Assembly: GCA_029207755.1 (NCBI GenBank)
Contig: JARCOQ010000012.1
Span: 23,361,740 to 23,425,739 of the forward strand
DNA from: Chamaea fasciata
Taxonomy: Eukaryota; Chordata; Aves; Passeriformes; Sylviidae
DNA: 64,000 bases
Direction of reading: 5' to 3'
The notes beneath the pieces are model-generated. The model did no database searches. It was not told the origin of the DNA and worked only from the letters and a program-made list of their open reading frames with translations. Below are positions 1 through 11,033 of the stretch, piece after piece. Position numbers and translations under genes: made by a program. Every line of letters starts with the position of its first letter. Position 1 is the first letter of the stretch.

Positions 1-310
1 GAGATTCTGTGAGAATCCTTCCACAAGTCATTTCCAAGTAAAAAATTTCCTTTTTAAAAAAAAATTTATTTAATGTACATTGACTCACTCTGACACGTGC
101 ACAGAACTGTAACTCTTTCCCACAGATTACTGTATCTTTTGGCAGCCTTCAGATATTAAACTGCTTGTGTTTTTATAGGATAGAGTAATGGTATTAAGAG
201 CCCTTAAACATTGCTCCTATAGCAACTGCTGAATTTTTGGGGTACTCCAAGGAAGGAGGAATTTAAACAGCAAAGGTGAGAATTGTTATTGAAAAAGTTT
301 GAATTTGTGT
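1..310. other. AT-rich unique DNA
   Basis: No gene, repeat family or RNA gene is visible. There is a short A-rich run around 52-63. The segment ends where the polypurine tract begins. Confidence 0.6.
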
Positions 311-570
311 GGAGAGAAAGAGAAGAGGGAAGGAGGAAAGGAGGAAGGGAGGAAGGAAGTGAGGGAAAGAAGGGAGGGAGGGAGGGAGGGAGGGAGGAAG
401 GAAGGAAGGAAGGAAGGAAGGAAGGAAGGAAGGAAGGAAGGAAGGAAGGAAGGAAGGAAGGAAGGAAGGAAGGAAGGAAGGAAGGAAGGAAGGAAGGAAG
501 GAAGGAAGGAAGGAAGGAAGGAAGGAAGGAAGGAAGGAAGGAAGGAAGGAAGGAAGGAAGGAAGGAAGGA
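311..570 (+). repeat. Polypurine tract with (GGAA)n microsatellite
   Basis: The + strand is purine for about 260 bases, broken only by one T at 360. An irregular GA-rich lead (311-370) is followed by GGGA units (371-394) and then about 44 near-perfect GGAA units (395-570). Long open frames on both strands here (Glu-Gly-Arg-Lys repeats on +, Leu-Pro-Ser-Phe repeats on -) are simply this repeat read as codons and are not genes. The uninterrupted array suggests a young, length-variable locus. Confidence 0.97.
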
Positions 571-731
571 CTCCATCTCTAAATCTCTGTTTTTCATGAC
601 TGCCATGACAGTCCCCAAATACCAACTTCTCTTCCCAGCCCTCACATTCTGTATCACCTGCATGACTGGTGTGGCCTCTCTTGAACACCACCAGACTGAA
701 GAACTTTGTGGTTGTGTTTTCAACTTTCTCG

Positions 732-734
732 TTT

Positions 735-805
<71 letters not shown>

Positions 806-808
806 CTT
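732..808 (+). repeat. Polypyrimidine (TTTC)n microsatellite
   Basis: About 18 TTTC units run without interruption on the + strand. They lie 161 bases after the GGAA array, so the two tracts have opposite purine strands. The 571-731 spacer is ordinary unique sequence. The Phe-Leu-Ser repeats in overlapping frames are an artefact of the array. Confidence 0.97.
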
Positions 809-3800
809 GAGGCCACAGAGAAAAGGAAAACTTACTCTAAAGGCTCTTCAAAAAAGACCCTACATTTAATATTTTTTAAATCTCAGGGTTTTCAGCTCAG
901 CAGTTTAGTAGGTCTGACTCACTGCTTTTATCTCTTGGGGATGGCAGTTTGGGAAGCAGATTTCATTGCAATAAAAGAACAGGTGCCAGTCATATTCTTA
1001 ATTTTTTTTTTTTAATATCACTGCATAACATACATCTGTCTCACTGCTACTGCACAAAACAGAAGCCCTAAGGACTATTTACTGATTACTCCACACCATT
1101 TTTCATAAGAGAAGGACTGTTCCCCTGTTCTGGTCAAACTAATTAACAGAGTGATAGCATCACTGTAACATTGTGCAATTCCTATTTTAAATAATGTTCA
1201 GTGTGTACCACTGCCCTTTTCTGTCAAAGTCTTACTGTGTGCTTTGGCACACAGATATCTGCATTTCTAAATCTTCTACCAGTTTTTCAAAGGTTTTATA
1301 AGGCTTAATGAATGGAAAATGCTTTGAAAAGCTGTAGATAAAAGGTAATTTTGAAGGCAGTCATTAGTAGTAAACACCCTCATCAAAATTTCTCTTGCTA
1401 ATCCTTTCTGCTCTGGCTGTGCAGGCAGTGCTGACAGACCATTCCTCCAAGGTTATTCTGATGTCACCTCACACACAAGCACCCTGAAAGTCACTTACAT
1501 TCACAACCCTGCTAGCTCCAATGTCACCCAGCTCAGATTAAATTGTGCCACCTTAACACCACAGAGCAATAGCAACTAAAACAAATAAACAAACAAAAAA
1601 CCCCATGGACTTTCTATGAGTCCCACCATTAAAACTAATATTGTGTAACTGGAAATCAACTGCTTCAATTAATGGGAATATATGTTTTCATTTTGTAGGC
1701 ACTTTTCCATTTGAAAGCTCGCTGACATATGGCTTCCCACCGGTGCTGTAATTACACGGTGCCTAAAAGTCGTCATTAGTTTAAAATGTGGAGGTGCTGT
1801 TTTTTATATATACATATGTAATGAACAGTCTTGGTTACAAGTGCTTTTCTTTCAGCACCAGTTCCAATGGCACTCATTCATTGCGGTCACAGTTCCCCGG
1901 GTGGGTGCTCCAAGGGGGAATTCCTGGCTGACATCACCTGGGGGGTGCAGGGTACAATGTTCCTCTTTAAAGCATTCTGTGGCTGTAATACAGTGCAGCG
2001 TTATTGTTCCTGGGGTCCCCGGTCATGCAGTTAAAGCTCTGCACCCCACAGTCCTGCAGGAATGGGAATGTTTAACACATTGGCTAATTGGGGTTTTGAC
2101 AAATGAGGCGCTGATCGCAGCCGGGAGGGGGGGTGGGGAGAGGGCGATCATCAGAGAAGCAATAGGGAAAACTGCCCTCCGAGCACCTAACTGAGCTGAA
2201 TTAACCGAAATTTGCATTTCCAAGGTCATTTTTAACAGTCATTCTAGTGAGAGATGCTCATACAGTGCTGTGGCACTGGGAGCTTCTGGCTGAGTTTGAT
2301 CAGGAGGTTGCCCATGTCGCCTCCAGATTAAGTTTTTGCCTTGCTTTTCTTTAATCAGAAAAAAAAAAAAAAAAAGTTAGGTTTGTAAGAACAATATTTT
2401 TAAAGTTTGGGGAGTGGACAAGTATGTATTTGAAGCCGTTGCTTTGATCTGCACTGAACATTTCATTTTGGATTTCAGTATTTCAACACTTTTGTATAGT
2501 TCAAAGGGAAAGTTTACATGAATTTGAAATAAACTTCTGAATGAAATCTTATGCAAATAGGAGCAGGGAGATATGATTAAAATCTGTCAAAATTAAATGT
2601 TTTGATTTTTGTAAAGCATTGTGTTTGGCTTTTTTGGGGGCCATGAATATTTCAATGAAAACAATATGTGATTGGAAAATGCCCATCAATGTCAAGAGTC
2701 TGTATTTGTCACAGGGCTCCAGTAATCTGTGTTTTTGTTGTGCATTTGACAGCTGTGGGTCTTGCAGATCCTCTAAGCATTTTTTTTCCTCAGACAGCCA
2801 CTTTAACACCAAGCACAGACCCCCACATCCAACCACATTTCCAAAGGGGTACCAGAGAGACACCAACATTACTCAGATCAGAGCAATGAAGTTGGGACTA
2901 GTTATTTTCCCTCACCATCCCACCAAAACCTATGAAAGATCTGGAGATCTTAAAACATTTGGGCCTGAGGTCAGTAGAGATAGAAAAGAATCTTTTTATT
3001 GAGCTACACAAGGTCTCATGAAGCAGCCGTCTTGTCACCTACTATGTATGAAATTATTTGTACTAGTCATTTTTATGTCTTCTCTCCTCAGGCAACTTCT
3101 ATTTTGTGAGCAAAGCACCTGAGCAAGTGTTTTCCTGTGCTACAGTGAGGCCTGATGGTGTCTCCAAAACTGCAGGAAAAACAAAAACTCTCCAACAACA
3201 CTTTTAGAGTTAGAAAACTTTTTTAGTGTTAGGCATTACTTTATTCTGGCCAGGATGTTGTTCCAGCCAGGATGTGCAACAGAAATAATTTCATCCACAC
3301 ATACCCTGGGTTGTGCAGAGAAAATCATTCTGTGATACATGATTTTTACCAGATTTTCCACATATTTTATACAGTCAAAACCCATAGAAATTCATGGTTC
3401 AATGTTCATTGGTCCCAAGTTGCACAGTTCTTTGTATTTGGTTCACTATTGGATATGGTTCCTGACATACAAATTTGGTCCTCTTTCTTCTCTCTGTTCC
3501 CCAGACCATTCTTCTCTCTCTCTTCTGACCATGCCAGAGGTCATGTTTGGAGTTGATGGTCATTGATGGTCGTTATCTTTTGGGTACCTTCTGTGCTACT
3601 TGAGATGTTCAGCTCATCAGACTTCACTTGGTGGAACAGTCCCCTGAAAAGAAACTTCAATTGCCTTCCCACAGTGCAAAGGTGAGCAAAACTGACTAAT
3701 ATTACATTAAAAGCTTTTAAACTTTGCATCAATTCCAACGGTGATGTGACACTGGTTGTGAAGGCCTGGATTCAGCCTGGAGTTCTGAGTCAGTTTTGGA

Positions 3801-6512
3801 TTTGGAAAAGCTACACAGGGCCACGTCAGGATTTTTGCTCACGCTCTCTATCTTCCAAGGTGTGTATGACGCTCTCTTGAAGTGGTCTCAAAGCTGCTCA
3901 GTCTCTGATTGTTTTCTATTCTCTTTGCTGTATTAACAATTATTTCTGGAAGGCACTTGGCTGTTGTTCAGGCTCATTTTCTGTGTTGTGGAGAGGATTG
4001 AAGCAGCCAGGCAAGAGGAAGGGAATGCTCCTGCAGCAGGGAGGGCTGTGCTGGAGGATGTCACACACAGCTGGGCACAGCCACCAGCATGGCTCACTGT
4101 GCATCCCCTGGAGCTCTCTGAGCCTCCACTGCAAGTGGCTGTAGAACAGGGAATGTTCCTGACCTGTCCTCTGTGTGTAATATTTTCATGCAGAGTCTGT
4201 GCATCCCAGGTTAGCCCCGTCCAGGACGCGCTTCTCAGACAGCAGAAACACTCCTCAAGCTTCTAGAGATCTCTTTCCAATCAAGTGCCGCTATTTGCTT
4301 TGATGCACAGCTCCCTAAACCTTCACCCAGCCCCTTGCTGCTCGCTCAGAGCATTTCCCCAGCCCACACAACCCTCCAGGAGCACCCTGTGATCCCAACT
4401 CAGCCCTCTAGCACAGTTACCCATATTTAGTTCCCTGACCCACACAACTCCCTGCTCCCAGTCTGCCTGGGCTGGGGATGCTCTCACACCAGCACAGCAG
4501 AACCGAGATCCGTTTGACCATATTTCACCTGGTACAGCTGAGTAAAATCTAAGTTAAATCCCCCCGGCCAGTCGTTAGTCTGTGTTAATTATGGCAATCA
4601 GCCTACCCAGTTTGACCTAATTATAAATAATTAGCTTATCCCTTTATTTCCAAACCTCTTCCCTAGTGAAATGGTACTTTTAAGATTTTTAAACTAGCAA
4701 AAGTCTCCTCACAGAGTTGCTTTTCAGGTGTAATAACCTTGAAATAAAAGGCCCAAGTCCATGAGAAAGGCATAGCCAGATCTCACAGACCTGGGGGAGA
4801 AAAAAGTGCCTTCTCTTCTGTGAGGAATGACAAACCTTCATTCTTAATCTGCTTCACTGTTGTAGGGCATTTAGTGGGATTTTTAAAAATACCCATAGGC
4901 ACCAAAATGCCCATTTACCTAATAAAAGTACCTCTTTAATGCCTTTTTCAAAATCTTGTGCTTTTGGACTAGAATGCTGCCTCCCAGAAACATTGTAACA
5001 AGGCAGTGAGCATGGTACAAATTATAGTGCCCAGTTATGCCCAGCAGCAAATAAGATTATTGTACCCTCTGGACATAATTTGACACCAAAATATTAAAAA
5101 TTATTTTCTTACAGTGAAAAAATACAATTTTTTTTTTGCTGTTTGCCTCTTGTCTCCAATTAGAGACAATAACTAATCCTCACCAGAAAGACCAACTCTA
5201 TATGAAGCTGTGTTGCTTCCCAAGTTTATGTTTTTCTGCTATCATTTAGGAAATGAGTACTGCACATGTGGGTGGTGTGGGATCTCTCAGAAATAACACA
5301 CTTGTAGGAAGTGGATGGTGTGTCCTTGTAGCCTCAAAATGTCACTCCAAATGACTCTTACAGTAAAAGCTCCCTGAGAACCTTTCTACATCCTTTTTCC
5401 TGACCCAAAGAAATCATTTTTCCTTGCATTCCTGTAGGGGATATTCACTTGTGGCCATTCCTCCATGCCAAGCAGGCTATCCCTCCATGGCCACCAGTTA
5501 ATAGAGGTTCCTGTGGAAGAGAGCACCCCTGGGTTTTTAGGTGTTGCCCACCCACATTTGGGAGATGTAGGTATTTCCCCTCTCCAGACTCCATGCCGAG
5601 CACAACTTTATACTGTAACGCCCTGAAAGATCTCTCCCCCTTACCTTTCCCACTAAAAGGATGCAGTTAAACCCAGTCAGTGATGTCAGCCTATGATTAT
5701 TATGAAATTATTCCCATTCCAAGGACTTGTGCTCCTGGCTCATTCACACTAATGCAAAGTACTCCCAAATGTGTCAAAATTTCCTACTTTGAATACTAAG
5801 TCAAAGCTCATTAAAACAAGTTTATTTTTCCCCTCCAACGACTCTCAGGTTCGGTGAATCAACCCCTGTTAACAGAATTCTCCCAACGCTGCCTCATGCC
5901 TTGCCTTGAAAAAGACATTTGCAAAGTTTAAAGCCACCTTTATTTCTATGCAGGGCATTTACAGATAGTTAGATCTGTAAATAACAAAGCTTCCTGCCTG
6001 GTCCGGAAGGCAATCTGTGGGATGGCATTTTAGTCCAGAAAAGTATTTCAATATCTTCAAGTGGAAACTGACTGAAAAAAAACCCAAAACAAAACCTACT
6101 TGCTCTGTACCAGGTATTCTAACAACAGACGGAAGAAAAGATAAAGTTAACATAAAATGCAATTTTTCAGTTTTGTAGAGCATATGTTTCCTTACTCTTC
6201 ACATGGCATGGCACTGGGATAAATGGATGAGTGAGAAATGCAAATTCCTGCACTCTGTTCTGCTTTACACGGAAGAAATGTCCCTGGGTCACAGAAACTG
6301 CCTGGTTACAGTAGGTGTTTTCATGTTTAGATGTTACAGTAGTAGTCCAATTATCACAAATTTGCACATTTGCTACTCTAAACAATCTATCTGAATTTTC
6401 CTGTACCCCTGTAGTGTGAGGATTATCTTAACTAAATACTGGACTGTTAGATGAATGTATTGGTGACACTGCTGGGATAGAGAAGTGAGCTTCTTTCAGG
6501 ATGGCAAATTAA
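809..6512. other. Long unique non-coding stretch
   Basis: Nothing here resembles a known gene or mobile element. Visible features are an A tract at about 2359-2375, a moderately GC-rich part at 1860-2170, a GC-richer part at 3980-4500, and the AT-rich block with homeodomain-like motifs at 4540-4640 listed separately. Open frames (longest 127 codons at 2619-3002) have no domain, no codon pattern and no convincing splice sites. The segments near 1720-1800 and 2060-2225 keep some CpG and could be conserved non-coding sequence, but this cannot be judged without a comparison genome. Confidence 0.5.
4617..4634. promoter_or_regulatory. Candidate homeodomain-type palindrome
   Basis: Two 7-base arms, CTAATTA and TAATTAG, are inverted around a 4-base TAAA spacer. 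A further TTAATTATGG lies about 30 bases upstream (near 4586). TAAT/ATTA cores are the classic binding cores of homeodomain proteins, and paired cores allow dimers. A regulatory role is inference from motif content alone; AT-rich DNA produces such motifs by chance. Confidence 0.18.
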
Positions 6513-7112
6513 AGAATCATAGAATTGCTTGGGTTGGAAGGGACTCAAAGCTCATCTCATCCTACCTCCTGCCATGGGCAGGAATACCTTCCACTGTACC
6601 AGGCTGCTCCAAGCCCCAATGTCCAACCTGGTCTTGGACATTGCCAAGGATCCAGGAGCAGCCATAGCTTCTCTGGGCACCCTGTGCCAGGGCCTGCCCC
6701 ACCCTCCCAGGGAACAATTCCTTCCAATATCCCATCTATCCCTGCCCTCTGGCAGTGGGAGCCATTCCCCTTTGTCCTGCCACTGCAGTTCCTCAGGAAT
6801 TCAGTTCCTCTCGGGTTTCCCTGCAGCCCCTCAGACCTGGAAGGAGCTCTGGGGTCACCCCAAAGCTTCTCCTCTCCAGGCTGAGCAGCCCCAGCTCTCC
6901 CAGCCTGGCCCCACAGGGGAGCTGCTCCAGTCCCCTCAGCACCTCCGTGGCCTCCTCTGGACTCGCTCCAACAGTTCCATGTCTGTCTTATGTTGGGGTA
7001 CCAGAATTGTTCATAGGTAATTGTTCACAGGTAATTGTTCACCACACCCCAGCCCAGGTGGGGTCTCAGGATAGCAGAGTAAAGGGGGAGAATCCCCTCC
7101 CTCACCTGCCAT
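6513..7112 (-). mobile_element. CR1 LINE, 5'-truncated 3' end
   Basis: Read on the minus strand this is the last ~600 bases of an avian CR1 non-LTR retrotransposon. It starts inside the end of the reverse-transcriptase frame and finishes at 6513 with the CR1 tail (AATCATAGAAT on +, then GGGTTGGAAGGGACT). It is among the longest copies here and includes the region reading CCAGGTGGGGTCTC on +. A 14-base tandem duplication (7009-7036, unit beginning GTTCAYAGG) interrupts it. It is non-autonomous; the overlapping frames of 119-163 codons are not genes. Confidence 0.93.
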
Positions 7113-8206
7113 CCAAAGTATGGTGTATTTTGGTAGAAAAAAAGAATAAATAAACAAAACCCTCCTGACCCCTCTGTTATGGATGATAAATTAAACTATA
7201 CTTTAAAAAAAACCCCAAACCTTGACACACTTTAAGCTTCATTTCTCCGTGGGTTCTTATTCTTGCTTTTTTTCTAACCCTCTCACATCATCTGTCTTGT
7301 CTCTTGTTTTTGCCTGAGTACTGCAAAATGCTCCTTCACTCTCTGGCTCCCCTTTGCAGCCCATTATCCCACCCCAGAGGGAGCTGCTGCCTATCTCCTG
7401 CTCCATGCAGGAATTCCTGCATGCTGCTGACCTTTGCCTGTCTTGTACAAAGCGCTGCGCTTGGGCTGTCTCTTATCTCTCTGATCTAGGCAGAGGTGTC
7501 AGAGGGTCCCAGGGAACCATTAATCAGCACCCTGCCGTGTTCTGCCAGCAGCTCCTCAGAAGCTCTTCAAGAAACTGGAGTGCTTTTGGGGGTCTGCAGC
7601 AAACAGCACAAGAAGCTTTTACCACCAATATCTTTCACAGATCCTCTAACCTGATTGATGGTAATACTGAGAATTAATTATTTATGGCTTAAGGGCATGG
7701 GGAAATTTTGAAATACATATTTTAAATCTATATGAGAGGAGCAATGTCAAGACACATTAGAAACTTCTGTTTCCTTCTTTCTTCATTCCTTCCCCATTCT
7801 TTCATTATTTTAAATAAAGAACACACTCAGGAAGTTGAAAACAATGGTAGATAAAAATCCCAAAAAGGAGAAATAGAAGACAGAAGCTGTCTCAGGCATT
7901 TTGTCTATTTAATCATTAGAAATAAACAAGCTGTCATGTTTCATGTTGCTGAAGGTAACCCAGGGCAGGTACTATATACACATCACAATAATGAATAATT
8001 TACTATGGCCATATTATCCAGGGCTATGATCTCATGGTCTCCTCCTCTTCCCACAACAAATGGAAGTTCCCACCATGTCTGCTACCTTGTGGCTGGAAGA
8101 TAATAGATGTAAATAGACAAACATTTATTAGCAAATCAATCCTCCTCCCTTTCATCAGCAGGCATCCTCTACTCTGCAAGTGACAAATATGCTGGAAGAA
8201 ATTTTA
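7113..8206. other. Unique DNA between a CR1 and an LTR
   Basis: No gene or known repeat is seen. The stretch 7300-7680 is GC-richer and has two overlapping frames of 61 and 107 codons without recognisable content. The rest is AT-rich. Confidence 0.5.
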
Positions 8207-8211
8207 GCCTC

Positions 8212-9023
8212 TGTCTTGGTTTGGGAGGACAGGTATCTGCCAGGTAATAAAAAAAAAAAAAACAACAACTGCAGTTTCCTTTGGGATGGAGAGTGTAACA
8301 CCCCCCCCCCCCTTTTTTTTTTCTTTTTCAATTACAAATTACAATCAGAGGCTCTTAGGCAAAGATTTGGAAAATAGGAATAGCAGTTCTTTACTAGTAT
8401 GTAATACAAAGCAAACAAACACAAAAAAACCCCACCAAACAACTACAGCATTAATAACAAACGAAAACAGTACCAAGAACCTTGAGGGCTTCGTTTCACA
8501 AGACCCAGGGCAGTTTGGTTTCGGTGTCCCTGCAGGATCCTCAGAGCACCAAGCTGGAACAGTGGAAAAGTCCCGGGCTGGTAGCTGGGATGGCAGGGTG
8601 TCCCGGCAGGCAGGGGCAGGATGTCCCGGCAGCGCAGGGAGTGCAGGGTCACACTGTAGCAAGACGAGCAGCGCCGAAGAAGCCGAAGGAGAGGCAGGGC
8701 TGGCCCAGCTCCCCGCGGGTGGCCGGGAAAACTCAGGATTCAGGCCGACCCAGTGATAGTATATTTCCCAGGACTGGATCCCTTTGGCCACAGTGAAACT
8801 CTTCCAGCCAGCAACAGCCGTTCTCTCTCCCCGAACGCCGGAAAAAGAAGAGCCCCAAGCTGCCTCAAGCTCTGTCTTTTACCTGCGTTATCTCCCCCTT
8901 CCACCTTTGTCCACCTTTTTTGTTTTGGTTAAGTACTCTCAAGTAATCCAACACTTGGTCTTCTTGGTAACTTATGGGGAAAAAATTCTTTAGAGAAAGA
9001 AGGAACAAACCTAAACCCCAACA
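8212..9023 (-). mobile_element. Solo LTR of an avian ERVL-like retrovirus (812 bp)
   Basis: On + the element begins TGTCTTGGTTTGG and ends ACCCCAACA, the canonical TG...CA ends. It is flanked on both sides by the 5-base direct repeat GCCTC (8207-8211 and 9024-9028), and 5-base target duplications are typical of ERVL integration. The end at 8212 resembles the 3' (U5) end of passerine ERVL LTRs, which puts the element on the minus strand. An AGTAAA sequence, a possible polyadenylation variant, precedes that end on the minus strand. It contains a C12/T10 run (8301-8322) and a GC-rich part (8540-8740). No internal retroviral genes remain, so this is a recombined solo LTR. The 148-156-codon frames inside it are incidental. 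Confidence 0.85.
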
Positions 9024-9028
9024 GCCTC

Positions 9029-10950
9029 ATACCTTTAAAAACTCCCATGAACTCCTTATGGCATTTGGGATGTTAATGCATTTTAAGATTTTCAGCTAAG
9101 TAGGCCAATTTCAGTGTTGTGAACTGCTTTTTGGGACAGATACTGCCTTCCATCCTAAACAGGCCAAATTCTCCTATTAATATTCATTTTGTTTACCTTA
9201 ATGACAGCAAAGAAGTACTTGGGCAAGGTTAAAGTGTGTTTCATTCACTCAGAAGATTAGTGACATTTCTATAATGTAAAATGTGAAGTCCTTCATATCC
9301 CAGATATGAAACATGACAGCATAATCTTTTATTCTCATTCTAAGCAACAATTTGCATGGGTGAGCATTCTCAGGATTACTTGCATAGTTCAAAAATGTCC
9401 AGGGCTTGTTTAGGATTAACAGACTGAAGAAACAAGACATTTTAAAATTAAACTGCTGGGGTTTAAGGAATGTTTCCTTAATGGGTCATCACAACCTTTT
9501 TTCCTGACTGTATGATTTTTCTAAACCACATTATATTGAGAAAGTCTTTTCGTGTCAGCTAAAAACACAAAGCATTTGGCTGCATGATCTACATAAATCA
9601 AACAAGAAAACACTATTGAAAATAAGAATTTTCTTCTGTGCAGGCCAACATAAAGTCTGTGCCCTACATAAATGCTCCTGGCAGCTCTTCAGAAAGGCTA
9701 ATTTCACCTACAATTATGAATTTAGGCTCAAAATACCGAGCATATGAATTGATTGCTTCCATAGGTACCGTTAATTTTCTTGCCCACCCCTTTCTTGATC
9801 TGAGATTAAACTTTAAAAAGTGAACTTAGGAAACAAAAAAAGCAGTGTCTGAACTGAGGTCTGGTGGCACCTGGGACCTCTGAAAAAACAATGTACAACT
9901 GAACCATTAATTATTAATTATTATATTAATTATTAATTTTAATTACTAATTACTAATTAAGCCTCCCCCCCCCCAGTCCAGAACATGGTTGCTTTGAAAG
10001 CAGCACACTCCCTTCTATTGGGCTTCAAATTGCATTTTCCTCCACAGCTTTTTGTCTTCCCATAAAAGAAATCTGAACAGGCTTTCTGCATAACCAAGAA
10101 ATCATTTTGCAGTTCTGAGTTCTCCATCCCCATGTCCCTGCAAGGCCTGCTGTGTCTAATTCCCAGTCAGTGGAGCTCTCCTTTTCCAGCAGTCCAGACA
10201 TTGTTTTGGAAGAAGGCTTCCAGCACCTCTTATCTACAGAATGATCTACCCATCTGGCACCAGCAGCAGCTCTTTGGGAGATCCCCATCTTTTCAGGATG
10301 TGTAAATTGTAGGATCACCTTAACCATGCAAGTAAAGAGAGCATTATCTGAGCTTTTCCCGGTTTTGGTGAGCTCTTTTTTTTAACATCAACACTCCACC
10401 AGGGAGGTCTGGTTTTAATATAGGCAGATAGACAATGTGTTATGAAACATAACAGCAGTGAGGAGAACAGCCCCAGATTTATCTTCATGTGAACACAGTC
10501 AGGTTCCATGGTTAGTCAGTCAGCAGGGCATTTAAAACTGGAATTTAAGCATCACATTTTATGGACCCAGGCCTGGGACTAGAGAATTGTGACCCATCTC
10601 CCTGTGAGCCCAATATCAGAAGTCAAACCCTTCTCTTTGTGTCTGGTTGAGATCAGCAATGGAGCTGATTTCCAGAGCTGGCAGAACAAGGGGAAAATGG
10701 AGACAAGGGGGAATGCAGGACTTTGGCTGGTTTTAGGAATTCTGAGGTGCAAAGGGGCATGCACAGTATCACACAACAGTAGGTGACAAGGAGAGGGCTC
10801 CTACATCCTTCTCTTCTAGCTCTGCAAATAAGTTCTATTAAAATATTAATTCAGATTGCATATATTGACAATGCTCCTACCTATCAAGTCATGCTGAGGT
10901 CTACGGTTCTCAGCACTTTCAAATCAATGTTTTAAGGTGGTCAGCATGTG
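9029..10950. other. AT-rich unique DNA
   Basis: Apart from the AT-rich simple repeat and C run at 9905-9974, nothing identifiable is present. The minus-strand frame at 10025-10327 (100 codons) has no recognisable domain. Confidence 0.5.
9905..9974. repeat. (ATTAATT)-type simple repeat plus C10 run
   Basis: About 56 bases are an imperfect ATTAATT/ACTAATT array (9905-9960). After a short GCCT a run of ten C follows (9965-9974). The array contains many overlapping TAATTA cores. Confidence 0.9.
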
Positions 10951-11033
10951 CCCTCTTTTTTCTTTTTTTATTTATTTTCTTTTATTTTCTTTTTTTTTTT
11001 CTTTTTTTCTTTTTTTTTTCTTTTTTTTTTCCC
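10951..11033 (+). repeat. T-rich polypyrimidine tract
   Basis: Roughly 80 bases of T runs are punctuated by single C or A (CTTTTTT, TTTATTTTC units). This is low-complexity sequence without downstream exon features. Confidence 0.93.

Noticed and set aside
263..1015. Long open frames of 142, 176 and 238 codons
   Set aside because: They are the GGAA and TTTC arrays read as codons (Lys-Glu-Gly-Arg and Leu-Pro-Ser-Phe repeats) on both strands.
6485..7153. Frames of 119-163 codons, and similar ones at 51060-51504, 54891-55323 and 61003-61447
   Set aside because: They lie within CR1 3' untranslated sequence, recognisable by the block order and tail. Similar frames recur in every CR1 copy regardless of strand.
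8286..8796. Overlapping 104-156-codon frames on both strands
   Set aside because: They sit inside the 812-base solo LTR, and the open frames follow from its GC-rich middle.
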